A DNA stretch of 64,000 nt from Pseudomonas sp. RSB 5.4 (lineage in GTDB: Bacteria; Pseudomonadota; Gammaproteobacteria; Pseudomonadales; Pseudomonadaceae): assembly GCF_037126175.1 (NCBI RefSeq), contig NZ_CP146986.1, positions 3,128,501 to 3,192,500 of the forward strand, written 5' to 3'. The position numbers were made by a program, and so were the translations under genes. Under the pieces are notes generated by a model, which had not been told where the DNA came from, made no database searches, and saw only the letters and a list, made by a program, of their open reading frames with translations. This document shows, one piece after another, positions 19,926 through 30,195 of the stretch (within the stretch, counting starts at the first letter, position 1; each line of letters begins with the position of its first letter).

Positions 19926-21143
19926 TCAGGTACGGTACTCGGCGTTGATCTTCACGTATTCATGCGACAGGTCGGTGGTCCAGATGGTTTCGCTGCAATC
20001 GCCGCGACCCAGCTCGATACGGATGGTGATCTCTTCCTGCTGCATCACCGCCGAGCCTTGCGCCTCAGTGTAGGTGCTTGCGCGCGCGCCACGGCTGGCA
20101 ATACACACATCGCCGAGGAACACGTCGATCTTGCTCACATCCAGATTCGGCACACCGGCACGGCCGACAGCGGCGAGAATACGGCCCCAGTTCGGGTCGG
20201 AGGCGAACAGCGCGGTCTTGATCAGCGGCGAGTGGGCCACGGTGTAACCGACGTCGAGGCATTCCTGATGATTGCCGCCGCCGTTGACTTCAACGGTGAC
20301 GAACTTGGTCGCGCCTTCGCCGTCACGCACGATGGCCTGGGCCACGTCCATGCACACTTCGAACACTGCCTGTTTCAGCTTGTTGAACAGCTCGCCTTCG
20401 GCGCGGGTGATTTCCGGCAACGCAGCCTTGCCGGTGGCGATCAGCATGCAGCAGTCGTTGGTCGAAGTATCGCCATCGATGGTGATGCGGTTGAATGACT
20501 TGTTCGCACCGTCGAGCATCAGGTTGTGCAGCACATCGCGGGAGACTTTGGCGTCGGTGGCGATGTAGCCGAGCATGGTCGCCATGTTCGGGCGGATCAT
20601 GCCTGCGCCTTTGCTGATACCGGTGACGGTGATGGTCACGCCGTCATGCTGGAACTGGCGGCTGGCACCCTTGGGCAGGGTGTCGGTGGTCATGATGCCG
20701 GTGGCGGCCGCTGCCCAGTTGTTTTCCGACAGGTCATCCAGTGCGGCCTGCAGCGCGCCTTCGATCTTCTCGACCGGCAGTGGCTCGCCGATCACGCCGG
20801 TGGAGTACGGCAGGATCTGGCTGGCATCGACACCGGTCAGCTCGGCGAGTCTGGCGGTGGTGCGCTCGGCAGCCGCCAGGCCTGGCTCACCGGTACCGGC
20901 GTTGGCGTTACCGGTGTTGGTCAGCAAGTAACGCACGTCGTTCTGCACACGTTTTTTCGCCAGGATCACCGGCGCGGCGCAAAAGGCGTTCAGCGTGAAC
21001 ACGCCGGCCACGGTCGAACCCTCGGCGCAGCGCATCACTACCACATCCTTGCGCCCGGGGCGCTTGATGCCGGCCGAGGCAATACCGAGTTCAAAACCGG
21101 CAACCGGGTGCAACGTTGGCAAAGGACCAAGACCAACAGCCAT
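19926..21143 (-). CDS. argJ: Bifunctional ornithine acetyltransferase / N-acetylglutamate synthase
   Basis: ArgJ transfers acetyl from N-acetylornithine to glutamate in the cyclic arginine pathway, 405 aa. The autoproteolytic Ala-Thr cleavage site is in the GIMTTDTLPK segment (about residue 190), where Thr becomes the N-terminal nucleophile of the beta chain. The oxyanion Thr pair is in YSTGVIGEPLP. The start is ATG with GGAG seven bases upstream. The C-terminus HEYVKINAEYRT is the conserved family end. Between GST and secA as in PA4401-PA4403. Confidence 0.97.
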   Translation of the reverse strand: MAVGLGPLPTLHPVAGFELGIASAGIKRPGRKDVVVMRCAEGSTVAGVFTLNAFCAAPVILAKKRVQNDVRYLLTNTGNANAGTGEPGLAAAERTTARLAELTGVDASQILPYSTGVIGEPLPVEKIEGALQAALDDLSENNWAAAATGIMTTDTLPKGASRQFQHDGVTITVTGISKGAGMIRPNMATMLGYIATDAKVSRDVLHNLMLDGANKSFNRITIDGDTSTNDCCMLIATGKAALPEITRAEGELFNKLKQAVFEVCMDVAQAIVRDGEGATKFVTVEVNGGGNHQECLDVGYTVAHSPLIKTALFASDPNWGRILAAVGRAGVPNLDVSKIDVFLGDVCIASRGARASTYTEAQGSAVMQQEEITIRIELGRGDCSETIWTTDLSHEYVKINAEYRT

Positions 21144-21277
21144 GAATGCGCTCCTTACTCAATGATGTCAGCACCGCTTCCTGCTGTTTTCGACAAGAAG
21201 GCGGCGGATTAAATGGCAAAACGCCGCGACGGCAGGAGCCGGTCGCGGCGCGGGTATTTCAGCGATTGAAACGGGGT

Positions 21278-24013
21278 TTACTGGATCTGCCCGTGGCAAT
21301 GCTTGAATTTCTTGCCCGAACCGCAGTAGCACAGTTCGTTGCGGCCCAGCTTCTGCTCGTTGCGAACCGGAGCGGTGGCGAGGGCCACATCGACCTCTTC
21401 ACCCAACACTTCCGGTTGATCAAGACCAGGGGCCTCGGCGTGTTCGAACTGCATGCGGGCGGCCAGTGCTTCGGCTTCCTGACGCAGGCGTTGCTCTTCG
21501 GCTTCCGGATCTTCGCGGCGCACCTGAACGTGCGACAGCACACGGATCGAGTCGCGCTTGATCGAATCCAGCAGCTCGGAGAACAGCGTGAACGACTCGC
21601 GCTTGTATTCCTGCTTCGGGTTCTTCTGGGCGTAGCCACGCAGGTGGATGCCGTGACGCAGGTGATCCATGGTCGACAGGTGGTCTTTCCACAGGTCGTC
21701 GAGAACGCGCAGGACGATCTGCTTCTCGAACGAGCGCAGTGCTTCGGCACCGGCCTGATCTTCTTTCTCGTTGTACGCGGCCATCAGCTCGACCATCAGC
21801 TTCTCGCGCAGCGTCTCTTCGTACAGGTGATCGTCTTCGTCGAGCCATTGCTGGATCGGCAGTTTCACCCCGAAGTCGCTTTCCAGCGAAGCTTCCAGAC
21901 CGGCCACGTCCCATTGCTCTGGCAGCGATTGCGGCGGAATGTGTGCGCTGACGGTGGCGTTGAGCACGTCCTGACGGAAATCGGCGATGGTTTCACCGAT
22001 GTTGTCGGCGGCCAGCAACGTGTTACGCATGTGATAAATCACTTTACGCTGTTCGTTGTTGACGTCGTCGAACTCGAGCAGTTGCTTGCGGATGTCGAAG
22101 TTGCGACCTTCGACCTTGCGCTGCGCCTTCTCGATCGCGTTGGTCACCATGCGGTGCTCGATCGCTTCGCCAGGCTGCATGCCCAGGGCTTTCATGAAGT
22201 TCTTCACCCGGTCAGAGGCGAAGATGCGCATCAGGCTGTCTTCCAGCGACAGGTAGAAGCGGCTGGAACCGGCGTCGCCCTGACGACCGGCACGGCCACG
22301 CAGCTGGTTGTCGATACGACGGGATTCGTGACGCTCGGAGGCGATGACCTGCAGACCGCCGGACTCCAGCACTTGCTGGTGACGCTTCTGCCAGTCGGCC
22401 TTGATCTGGGCGATCTGCTCGGGGCTCGGGTTTTCCAGCGCCGCGACTTCCACTTCCCAGTTACCGCCCAGCAGGATGTCGGTACCACGACCGGCCATGT
22501 TGGTAGCGATGGTCAGGGCGCCCGGACGACCGGCTTGCGCGATGATCTCGGCTTCTTTTTCGTGGAACTTGGCGTTCAGTACCTTGTGCTCGATGCCTTC
22601 CTTGCTGAGCAGGTTGGACACGTGCTCGGAAGTTTCGATGGTCGCGGTACCCACCAGGATCGGACGGCCCTGGGCCATGCCTTCCTTGATGTCGTTGATG
22701 ATCGCCGCGTATTTCTCTTCGGCGGTCAGGAACACCAGGTCGTTGTAGTCTTTACGCGCCAACGGCTTGTTCGGCGGAATGACCATGACCTGCAGGCCAT
22801 AGATCTGGTGGAATTCGAACGCTTCGGTGTCGGCGGTACCGGTCATGCCGGACAGCTTGGTGTACAGACGGAAGTAGTTCTGGAACGTGGTCGAAGCCAG
22901 AGTCTGGCTCTCGGCCTGAATGTTCAGACCTTCCTTGGCTTCGATGGCCTGGTGCAGGCCTTCGGACAGACGACGGCCCGGCATGGTACGACCGGTGTGT
23001 TCGTCGACCAGCACGACCTGGCCGTCCTGCACGATGTATTCGACGTTGCGATGGAACAGCTTGTGCGCACGCAGACCCGAGTAGACGTGGGTCAGCAGGC
23101 CCAGGTTATGCGCCGAGTACAGGCTCTCGCCTTCGGCCAGCAGGCCGACGCCGGTGAGCATTTCTTCGATGAACTGGTGACCGGCTTCGTTGAGTTCGAC
23201 CTGACGGGTCTTCTCGTCGATGGTGTAGTGACCGGCCTTGGTGACCTGGCCTTCGACTTCTTCCACATGCAGTTCCAGCTGCGGGATCAGTTTGTTGATC
23301 TCCATGTACAGCTTGGAACTGTCCTCGGCCTGACCGGAAATGATCAGCGGGGTACGGGCTTCGTCGATGAGGATGGAGTCGACTTCGTCGATCACGGCAA
23401 AATTGAGTTCGCGCTGGAATTTCTCTTCCATGCTGAACGCCATGTTGTCGCGCAGGTAGTCGAACCCGAATTCGTTGTTGGTACCGTAGGTGATGTCGGC
23501 AGCGTAGGCGGCGCGCTTCTCTTCCGGCGGCTGGAACGGCGTCACGACGCCGACGGTCAGGCCGAGGAATTCGTAGAGCGGACGCATCCAGTTGGCGTCA
23601 CGGCGGGCCAGGTAGTCGTTCACGGTCACAACGTGCACGCCCTTGCCGGACAGCGCGTTGAGGTAAACGCCCAGGGTTGCCACGAGGGTTTTACCCTCAC
23701 CGGTACGCATTTCGGCAATCATGCCTTCATGCAAGGTCATGCCGCCGATCAACTGGACGTCGAAGTGGCGCATGCCCATGACGCGCTTGCCCGCTTCACG
23801 GGCGACCGCGAAGGCTTCAGGCAACAGCTTGTCGAGGGATTCCCCTTTGGCGATACGGGCCTTGAACTCATTGGTCTTGGCGCGCAACTGATCGTCCGAA
23901 AGGGCCACCATTTGCTCTTCGAAGGCATTGACGAGCTGCACCGTCTTGAGCATGCGTTTGACTTCACGCTCGTTCTTGCTTCCAAAAAGTTTCTTTAACA
24001 AAGGCGCAAACAT
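21278..24013 (-). CDS. secA: SecA, preprotein translocase ATPase
   Basis: Motor of the Sec pathway, 911 aa. Walker A is [13 protein letters not shown] (about residues 102-114), the DEAD-like box is [11 protein letters not shown], and the second nucleotide-binding fold has [11 protein letters not shown] and [10 protein letters not shown] linker ends in the zinc-binding SEC-C tail [17 protein letters not shown], which contacts SecB and lipid. I use the ATG before [16 protein letters not shown]; the longer frame adds 22 unrelated residues. The gene is transcribed divergently from dciA. Confidence 0.98.
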   Translation of the reverse strand: MFAPLLKKLFGSKNEREVKRMLKTVQLVNAFEEQMVALSDDQLRAKTNEFKARIAKGESLDKLLPEAFAVAREAGKRVMGMRHFDVQLIGGMTLHEGMIAEMRTGEGKTLVATLGVYLNALSGKGVHVVTVNDYLARRDANWMRPLYEFLGLTVGVVTPFQPPEEKRAAYAADITYGTNNEFGFDYLRDNMAFSMEEKFQRELNFAVIDEVDSILIDEARTPLIISGQAEDSSKLYMEINKLIPQLELHVEEVEGQVTKAGHYTIDEKTRQVELNEAGHQFIEEMLTGVGLLAEGESLYSAHNLGLLTHVYSGLRAHKLFHRNVEYIVQDGQVVLVDEHTGRTMPGRRLSEGLHQAIEAKEGLNIQAESQTLASTTFQNYFRLYTKLSGMTGTADTEAFEFHQIYGLQVMVIPPNKPLARKDYNDLVFLTAEEKYAAIINDIKEGMAQGRPILVGTATIETSEHVSNLLSKEGIEHKVLNAKFHEKEAEIIAQAGRPGALTIATNMAGRGTDILLGGNWEVEVAALENPSPEQIAQIKADWQKRHQQVLESGGLQVIASERHESRRIDNQLRGRAGRQGDAGSSRFYLSLEDSLMRIFASDRVKNFMKALGMQPGEAIEHRMVTNAIEKAQRKVEGRNFDIRKQLLEFDDVNNEQRKVIYHMRNTLLAADNIGETIADFRQDVLNATVSAHIPPQSLPEQWDVAGLEASLESDFGVKLPIQQWLDEDDHLYEETLREKLMVELMAAYNEKEDQAGAEALRSFEKQIVLRVLDDLWKDHLSTMDHLRHGIHLRGYAQKNPKQEYKRESFTLFSELLDSIKRDSIRVLSHVQVRREDPEAEEQRLRQEAEALAARMQFEHAEAPGLDQPEVLGEEVDVALATAPVRNEQKLGRNELCYCGSGKKFKHCHGQIQ

Positions 24014-24320
24014 ATCGGCAGGATCTTCCACACTAAAGGGATGGAGGGCGGCCCCGTGAGTCGCCCGTGCAGCCCTCATGGCCGCATGCGAACGAGCATT
24101 CTACCCGGAAACGGTGGTGAGGAAAGTGGCGATATTCCACGATGCTGGCACTGCGCTTTGACGGGGCTCACTTAAAATAAGGGCGTTTTGCTCAACTTCA
24201 ACCCATCAAGGGACGAAGTTAGTCGTTGATTTAATGGGTAAAGCAGGGACAAAAGCAATGGGCGAGTGGTTCCGTTGCTTTCTGCTACCATGGCGCTTCT
24301 GTTACCTCAGGTGTTCGAAC
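24014..24320. other. Divergent intergenic region, secA and dciA
   Basis: This 307-bp region must contain both promoters. I see no open frame of note and no secM-like gene, consistent with pseudomonads. No obvious regulatory motif was recognised. Confidence 0.5.
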
Positions 24321-24776
24321 ATGGCATTTCGCCCCCTTACAGCCAGGGCACCCGCCGCTCTGCTTCGCGAAGCCAAACCCCTCAAGGCTCTGCTCGGCCA
24401 TGCCCAACGCCTGGGGCATCTGCAGCGCCTGCTCGAAAGCCAGCTGCAACCTGCCGCCCGCGAACATTGCCACGTGGCCAAGTGGCGCGAAGGCCAATTG
24501 ACGCTGGTGGTGACTGACGGACACTGGGCGACGCGCCTGCGCTACCAGCAAAAACGCCTGCAACGCCAACTGCAACTGTTCGAAGAATTCGCCAACCTGA
24601 CGCGCATCCAGTTCCGCGTGCAACCGCCGCTGGTCCAGCGCCGGGCAAGCGGACACTCGATGGATCTGTCGACGGATGCCGCGCAGACGATTCAGTCAAC
24701 GGCGGACGGGATCAGCGATCCCGCTCTGCGTGCGGCACTTGAGCGCCTGGCGGCACACGCCAAAGACAAATCCTGA
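24321..24776 (+). CDS. dciA: DciA-type helicase-loader protein (DUF721)
   Basis: A 151-aa DUF721 protein beginning MAFRPLTARAPAALLREAKPL. The KH-like N-terminal domain (about residues 25-110) includes CHVAKWREGQLTLVVTDGHWATRLRYQ, the conserved core. DciA is the ancestral loader and regulator of the DnaB helicase in bacteria that lack DnaC. The C-terminal third is flexible and polar. I start at the ATG at 24321; the upstream part of the frame is not conserved-looking. Confidence 0.88.
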   Translation: MAFRPLTARAPAALLREAKPLKALLGHAQRLGHLQRLLESQLQPAAREHCHVAKWREGQLTLVVTDGHWATRLRYQQKRLQRQLQLFEEFANLTRIQFRVQPPLVQRRASGHSMDLSTDAAQTIQSTADGISDPALRAALERLAAHAKDKS

Positions 24777-24806
24777 TCTCAATCCAGAAAACTGCCACTT
24801 ATCCAA

Positions 24807-24897
24807 TGTGGGAGCGGGCTTGCTCGCGAAGGCGTCCTTTCAGTCAACATTATTGTTAACTGGCAGCCCGCTTTCGCGAGCAAGCCCGCTCCCACAG
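24807..24897. repeat. REP doublet (REPIN) between dciA and the DUF853 gene
   Basis: Inverted copies of GAGCGGGCTTGCTCGCGA at both ends with a GTCAACATTATTGTTAAC-rich loop. It ends seven bases before the stop of the DUF853 gene. Confidence 0.92.
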
Positions 24898-24903
24898 TTT
24901 GGC

Positions 24904-26391
24904 TCAACGCCGTTTGCTGCCACCGAGCAACGAGCCCATCAAGCCGCGCACCAGTTGTTTACCCAGATTATTGGCCGCCTGGCGCATCGCCGACTTCAGC
25001 GCTTGCCCCGCCGCCGTCCCCAGAAACTCCCCGGCACGATCGGCCAGGCTCGGTTCCTCGGCTGCCGGCTTGCCGGCCGGTGTTTCTGCCGGCGGCGCCA
25101 GATCCTTGCGGCCCATCAGGATTTCGTACGCCGACTCACGATCAATCGGCTTGTCATAACGGCCCTTGAACGGCGAGCCGGCAATCAGCATCGTGCGCTC
25201 GGTTTCGCTCAACGGCCCGATCCGCGATTGCGGCGGTGCCACCAACACCCGCTGGACCATTTCCGGTGTTCCCTTCTCGGCAAGCGAACCGACCAACGCT
25301 TCGCCGATGCCGAGCTCCGTCAGCACCGACAAGGTGTCAAACGCCGGATTTGGCCGAAAACCATCCGCCACCGCACGCAGGGATTTCTGTTCCTTGGCGG
25401 TGAACGCGCGCAAGCCGTGCTGGATCCGCAGACCGAGTTGCGCCAGCACGCTGTCCGGCAAATCACTCGGCGACTGAGTAACGAAATACACCCCGACGCC
25501 CTTGGAGCGGATCAATCGCACCACTTGCTCAAGCCGGTCCTGCAACGCCTTGGGCGTATCGCCGAACAACAGGTGCGCCTCATCGAAGAACAACGCCAGC
25601 AGCGGTTTGTCGGCATCGCCGCGCTCCGGCAACTGCTCGAACAACTCGGCCAGCAGCCACAGCAGAAAGGTCGCGTAGACCTTCGGCGCTTCGTGGACCA
25701 GGCGGCTGGCATCGAGCAAATGAATGCGCCCACGGCCATCGGCGGCCGGTTGCAGAATGTCTTCCAGTTGCAGCGCCGGTTCGCCGAACAAGGCTTCAGC
25801 GCCCTGCTGCTCCAGGGTCGCCAGCCGACGCAACAGCGCCTGACTGGAACCGGTGGTCATCAGCGCGGCGTCTTCGCCGAGCAGCTGCGGATTGTCCTTG
25901 AGGTGATTGAGCAGCGCCTTGAGGTCTTTCAGGTCCAGCAGCAACAGGCCTTCGCGGTCCGCTACTTTAAAGGCCGCGTACAGCGCGGCCTGCTGGCTGT
26001 CGGTCAGCTCCAGCAGGCTGCCGATCAGCAACGGGCCCATTTCACTCAACGTAGTGCGCAACGGATGACCGGATTCGCCGTGAATGTCCCACAACGTCAC
26101 CGGATAGGCCTGCGGCTTGTAATCGAGCCAAGGCATGCCGGCGATGCGCTCGGCGACCTTGCCCTGCGGATTGCCGGCAGCACCCAGCCCGCACAGGTCG
26201 CCCTTGATGTCAGCGGCGAACACCGCGACGCCGGCATCACTGAATGCTTCGGCAAGACGCTGCAAAGTCACGGTCTTGCCAGTCCCGGTCGCACCGGCGA
26301 TCAGCCCGTGGCGGTTCGCCAGGCGCATGGCCTGAGCAATCGGTTGCCCCGCCAGATCGGCGCCGATAACGAGTTGCGATGTGTCAGGCAT
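24904..26391 (-). CDS. HerA-like ATPase (DUF853, YjgR type)
   Basis: A 495-aa HerA/FtsK-superfamily ATPase. Walker A is AGATGTGKTVTLQRL (about residues 33-47) and Walker B is LLALFFDEAHLLF (about 263-275), followed by sensor sequence YFVTQSPSDLPD. The C-terminal 60 residues form a basic Ala/Gly-rich tail. Homologues such as E. coli YjgR are uncharacterised; HerA relatives pump or process DNA, so a DNA-translocation role is inferred only. It stands alone, divergent from the chemoreceptor gene. Confidence 0.9.
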   Translation of the reverse strand: MPDTSQLVIGADLAGQPIAQAMRLANRHGLIAGATGTGKTVTLQRLAEAFSDAGVAVFAADIKGDLCGLGAAGNPQGKVAERIAGMPWLDYKPQAYPVTLWDIHGESGHPLRTTLSEMGPLLIGSLLELTDSQQAALYAAFKVADREGLLLLDLKDLKALLNHLKDNPQLLGEDAALMTTGSSQALLRRLATLEQQGAEALFGEPALQLEDILQPAADGRGRIHLLDASRLVHEAPKVYATFLLWLLAELFEQLPERGDADKPLLALFFDEAHLLFGDTPKALQDRLEQVVRLIRSKGVGVYFVTQSPSDLPDSVLAQLGLRIQHGLRAFTAKEQKSLRAVADGFRPNPAFDTLSVLTELGIGEALVGSLAEKGTPEMVQRVLVAPPQSRIGPLSETERTMLIAGSPFKGRYDKPIDRESAYEILMGRKDLAPPAETPAGKPAAEEPSLADRAGEFLGTAAGQALKSAMRQAANNLGKQLVRGLMGSLLGGSKRR

Positions 26392-26577
26392 TTTGTCACC
26401 TATGGTTAATCTTTAATCCGGTATGGCCGATAGATAAAGGCGAGAACCTGACTGAAAAGTCGGTCGGACATTTCCCTAAGGAGAGTCGGAAATATCAGTT
26501 TGTTTCACCCTTGCCCATATTGCGCGCCTTTATAAAAGCACGCCCAGGACATTAAGACCTTAGCGGAACCCCAAGCC

Positions 26578-28467
26578 ATGAACAAAAATCTGCGCTTCAG
26601 CCATAAAATTTTGCTTGCCGCCGGCCTCATCGTCATCGCCGCTTTCGCCTCGTTCACGCTGTACAACGACTGGCTGCAACGCAACGCGATCCGCGCTGAC
26701 CTGAACAACTATCTCAACGAGATGGGCGAAGTCACTGCCGATAACATCCAGACCTGGCTCAACGGGCGCATTCTGCTGGTCGAGAACGCCGCCCAGAACA
26801 TCGCCATCAATCCGGAACCCGCCAACGTCGCCAGCCTGCTGGAACAGAAATCCCTGACCTCGACGTTCATGGCCACTTACCTCGGCGATGCCACCGGTCA
26901 CTTCACCATCCGCCCGGACGTGAAGATGCCGGACGGCTTCGATCCACGGGTGCGCCCTTGGTACAAAGGGGCCGAGAGCAGCAGCGCGTCGACCCTGACC
27001 GAGCCGTACATCGACGCCGCCACCGGGCAGTTGATCATCTCCATCGCCACCGCCTCGAAAAAGGCCGGCCAGAGCGTTGGCGTGGTGGGCGGTGACCTGA
27101 GCCTGCAAACCCTGGTCGACACCCTCACCGCCCGGGACTTCTCCGGCATGGGCTACGCGTTCCTGGTCAGCGCCGACGGCAAGATCCTGGTGCACCCGGA
27201 CAAGGCGCTGGTGATGAAGTCGCTGAAAGAAGCCTATCCGCAGGACACCCCGCGCATCAGCAGCGACTTCAGTGAAATCACCGTCGATGGCAAGACCCGC
27301 ATCGTCAGCTTCACCCCGATCAAAGGCCTGCCTTCGGTCAACTGGTACATCGGTTTGTCGGTGGACAAGGACAAAGCCTTCGCGATGCTCAGTGAGTTCC
27401 GCACCTCGGCGGTGATTGCCACGGTGATTGCGGTGGTCATCATCATCGCGCTGCTGGGCATGCTGATTCGCCTGCTGATCCAGCCACTGCACGTCATGAC
27501 CCGCGCCATGGAAGACATCGCTGACGGTGAAGGCGACCTGACCAAGCGCCTGACCATCGTCAATAACGATGAATTCGGTGTGTTGGGTACCGCATTCAAC
27601 CGTTTCGTCGAGCGTATTCACGGCTCGATCCGCGAAGTGTCTTCGGCCACCGGGCAAGTCAACGAGGTCGCGTTGCGCGTGGTCGCGGCGTCCAACTCGT
27701 CGATGTACAACTCCGATCAGCAAGCCTCGCGCACCAGCAGCGTCGCCGCCGCGATCAATCAGTTGGGCGCCGCCGCCCAGGAAATCGCCCGCAACGCCGC
27801 GCAAGCTTCGAACCAGGCCAGTGACGCCCGCGGCCTCGCCGAAGACGGCCAGCAAGTGGTGGATCGCAGCATCAAGGCGATGAATCAACTGTCGAGCATG
27901 CTCAGCGCCTCCAGCAGCAACATCGAGTCGCTGAACAGCAAAACCGTGAACATCGGGCAGATTCTGGAAGTGATCACCAGCATCTCCCAGCAGACCAACC
28001 TGCTGGCGCTTAACGCGGCGATCGAAGCGGCGCGGGCCGGTGAGGCCGGACGCGGCTTTGCCGTGGTCGCCGACGAAGTGCGCAACCTGGCGCACCGCAC
28101 CCAGGAATCGGCGCAGCAGGTGCAGACCATGATCGAGGAGCTGCAGGTCGGCGCCCGTGAATCGGTGAGCACCATGAGCGACAGTCAGCGCCACAGCCAG
28201 GACAGCGTGGAAATCGCCAACCTCGCCGGCGAACGCCTCAACAGCGTGACCCAGCGCATCGGCGAAATCGACGGGATGAACCAGTCGGTAGCGACCGCGA
28301 CCGAGGAGCAGACCGCGGTGGTCGAGTCGATCAACGTCGACATCACCGAGATCAACACGCTGAACCAGGAAGGCGTCGAGAACCTGCAGGCGACGTTGCG
28401 CGCGTGCTCGGATCTGGAACAGCAGGCTTCGCGGCTGAAGCAGTTGGTCGGTAGCTTCAGAATTTAA
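26578..28467 (+). CDS. Amino-acid chemoreceptor of the PctA/PctB/PctC type
   Basis: A 629-aa methyl-accepting chemotaxis protein. TM1 lies at about residues 10-30, a periplasmic dCache domain at 35-275, TM2 at about 278-300, then HAMP and the signalling hairpin with the tip [20 protein letters not shown]. The ligand pocket keeps R126, W128, Y129, Y144 and D173 at the same numbers as P. aeruginosa PctA, predicting amino-acid sensing. The position of PctA Y121 is Phe here. No C-terminal CheR-binding pentapeptide is present. Position before the GT operon matches the PA4307-PA4310 pct region. Confidence 0.92.
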   Translation: MNKNLRFSHKILLAAGLIVIAAFASFTLYNDWLQRNAIRADLNNYLNEMGEVTADNIQTWLNGRILLVENAAQNIAINPEPANVASLLEQKSLTSTFMATYLGDATGHFTIRPDVKMPDGFDPRVRPWYKGAESSSASTLTEPYIDAATGQLIISIATASKKAGQSVGVVGGDLSLQTLVDTLTARDFSGMGYAFLVSADGKILVHPDKALVMKSLKEAYPQDTPRISSDFSEITVDGKTRIVSFTPIKGLPSVNWYIGLSVDKDKAFAMLSEFRTSAVIATVIAVVIIIALLGMLIRLLIQPLHVMTRAMEDIADGEGDLTKRLTIVNNDEFGVLGTAFNRFVERIHGSIREVSSATGQVNEVALRVVAASNSSMYNSDQQASRTSSVAAAINQLGAAAQEIARNAAQASNQASDARGLAEDGQQVVDRSIKAMNQLSSMLSASSSNIESLNSKTVNIGQILEVITSISQQTNLLALNAAIEAARAGEAGRGFAVVADEVRNLAHRTQESAQQVQTMIEELQVGARESVSTMSDSQRHSQDSVEIANLAGERLNSVTQRIGEIDGMNQSVATATEEQTAVVESINVDITEINTLNQEGVENLQATLRACSDLEQQASRLKQLVGSFRI

Positions 28468-28482
28468 GGCGCTGCCACTGGC

Positions 28483-29012
28483 CTCTTCGCGAGCAAGCCC
28501 GCTCCCACATTGGATCTTCGGTGTTCACACATTGTGAGTTCCACCAAAAACCACTGTGGGAGCGAGCCTGCTCGCGAAGGCATCCTGTCAAACACCACAA
28601 CCCCTCGCAGACACTCCCCCCCCCCCCGCGCATATCACCTACAACACCCTGTTCTCCCACATTGGATCTGTGTCGTTTGCAGATCCCCGTGGGAGCGAGC
28701 TTGCTCGCGAAGGCGTCCTGTCAAACACCACACCCCCTCCCTGACACTCCCCCCGCGCATATCACCTACAACACCCTGTTCTCCCACATTGGATCTGTGT
28801 CGTTTGCAGATCCCTGTGGGAGCGAGCCTGCTCGCGAAAGCATCTTGTCAAACACCACAACCCCTCCCTGATACTCCCCCCGCGCATATCGCCTACAACA
28901 CCCTGTTCTCCCACATTGGATCTGTGTCGTTTGCAGATCCCTGTGGGAGCGGGCTTGCTCGCGAAGGCGTCCTGTCAAACACCACCCCCCTCCCTGACAC
29001 TCCCCCCGCGCA
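28483..29012. repeat. Tandem array of 127-133-bp REP-containing units
   Basis: After a single REP arm at about 28486-28507, four copies of a unit begin GTGGGAGCG at 28556, 28689, 28816 and 28943 (periods 133, 127, 127). Each unit holds one REP core, a CCTGTCAAACACCAC segment, a C-rich stretch, a CGCATATCACC segment and a truncated opposite REP arm before the next copy. The last copy is cut off at about 29012. The first unit contains a 12-C run at 28616-28627. The open frames through the array have repeated, protein-unlike composition and are not counted as genes. Confidence 0.93.
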
Positions 29013-29082
29013 ATCCCGACCGAACATCTATTCTGGATAAAGGTCAACCAAGGGAGAGCAACACAGCGGAGGGTTCGTCATT

Positions 29083-30195
29083 GTGCACATCGCCGACATC
29101 ACCATGTTCTACGCCCCGGCCAGCGGCGGCGTACGCACCTATCTGGACGCCAAGCATCGTCGGCTGGGCGTCAAACCGGGCATTCGCCACAGCCTGCTGA
29201 TCCCCGGCGCACACTTTAGTGAACACGATGGCGTCTACACGGTGCCCGCGCCTGCACTGCCGTTTGGCAAAGGCTATCGCTTCCCGCTGCGTCTGGCGCC
29301 GTGGCGCAATGTCCTGCAGGATTTGCAGCCCGACCTGATCGAAGTCGGCGACCCGTACCTGACTGCCTGGGCAGCGCTGGATGCACGACGCCAACTGGAT
29401 GTGCCGGTGATCGGCTTTTATCACTCGGATCTGCCGCTATTGGTCAGCAACCGCATGGGCCATTGGGTCACGCCGAATGTCGAGGCGTATGTCACCAAAC
29501 TCTACGGCAATTTCGACCGGGTGCTGGCGCCGAGCCAGGTCATGGCCGACAAACTCACCGGGCTGGGGGTGCGCAATGTCTTTGTGCAGCCACTGGGGGT
29601 GGATCTGCAAACCTTTCACCCCGACGCCCGCGACAACGGTCTGCGCGCCGAACTGGGGATTGCCGAAGACACCCGTCTGCTGATCTTTGCCGGGCGCGGC
29701 TCCAAAGAGAAGAACCTGCCGGTGCTGCTCAAATGCATGCGACGCCTCGGCCCGCGCTATCACCTGTTGCTGGTCGGCTCATCGATGCCCGCCGTGGTCC
29801 CGGACAATGTCAGCGTGATCGACGGGTTCTGCCCGGCCGCCACCGTGGCGCGATTAATGGCCAGCGCCGACGCCCTGCTGCATGCCGGCGATCAGGAAAC
29901 CTTCGGTCTGGTGATCCTCGAAGCCATGGCCTGCGGGATTCCGGTGGTCGCAGTGGCGGCCGGGGCGTTCGAGGAAATCATCAACCAGAACTGCGGCTTG
30001 CTGTGCGCACCGAACAACCCACAAGCCATGGCCAATGCCGTGCGCGAATTGTTCAGTCGCGGCTGCGTGAAACTCGGCCAGCAGGCGCGGCAACACGTCG
30101 AAAGGCATTATTCCTGGGACAGTGTGGTCGACAGCCTGCTCGGTCATTATCACGCGGTCCTCGGCCATTCCTGGCCTCGGGTGGCCAATGGCTGA
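29083..30195 (+). CDS. GT4-family glycosyltransferase
   Basis: A 370-aa GT-B retaining glycosyltransferase. The N-terminal acceptor domain starts HIADITMFYAPASGGVRTYLD, with the Gly-rich loop near residue 14. The C-terminal nucleotide-sugar domain contains FAGRGSKEKNL and the E-x7-E catalytic motif ETFGLVILEAMACG (about residues 267-280). The start is GTG with GGAGGG ten bases upstream. It overlaps the next gene by 8 bp and begins a three-gene operon with a deacetylase and a flippase-like membrane protein, suggesting assembly of a membrane glycolipid (inference). Homologous to PA4311-PA4313 region genes by position. Confidence 0.88.
   Translation: MHIADITMFYAPASGGVRTYLDAKHRRLGVKPGIRHSLLIPGAHFSEHDGVYTVPAPALPFGKGYRFPLRLAPWRNVLQDLQPDLIEVGDPYLTAWAALDARRQLDVPVIGFYHSDLPLLVSNRMGHWVTPNVEAYVTKLYGNFDRVLAPSQVMADKLTGLGVRNVFVQPLGVDLQTFHPDARDNGLRAELGIAEDTRLLIFAGRGSKEKNLPVLLKCMRRLGPRYHLLLVGSSMPAVVPDNVSVIDGFCPAATVARLMASADALLHAGDQETFGLVILEAMACGIPVVAVAAGAFEEIINQNCGLLCAPNNPQAMANAVRELFSRGCVKLGQQARQHVERHYSWDSVVDSLLGHYHAVLGHSWPRVANG

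Noticed and set aside
21146..23998. A 950-codon open frame on the plus strand
   Set aside because: Antisense shadow of secA with repeated Val/Phe/Leu/Gln composition and no ribosome site or domain.
26560..28194. A 544-codon open frame on the minus strand
   Set aside because: Antisense to the chemoreceptor gene and rich in His/Arg/Gly without any domain.
28483..29012. Possible CRISPR array
   Set aside because: Units of about 127 bp are repeated whole with no short repeat and unique-spacer pattern, and no cas genes are nearby.
28510..29047. Open frames through the tandem array giving repeated peptides
   Set aside because: The peptides merely translate REP units in several frames; copies are kept at DNA level, not protein level, and frames overlap on both strands.
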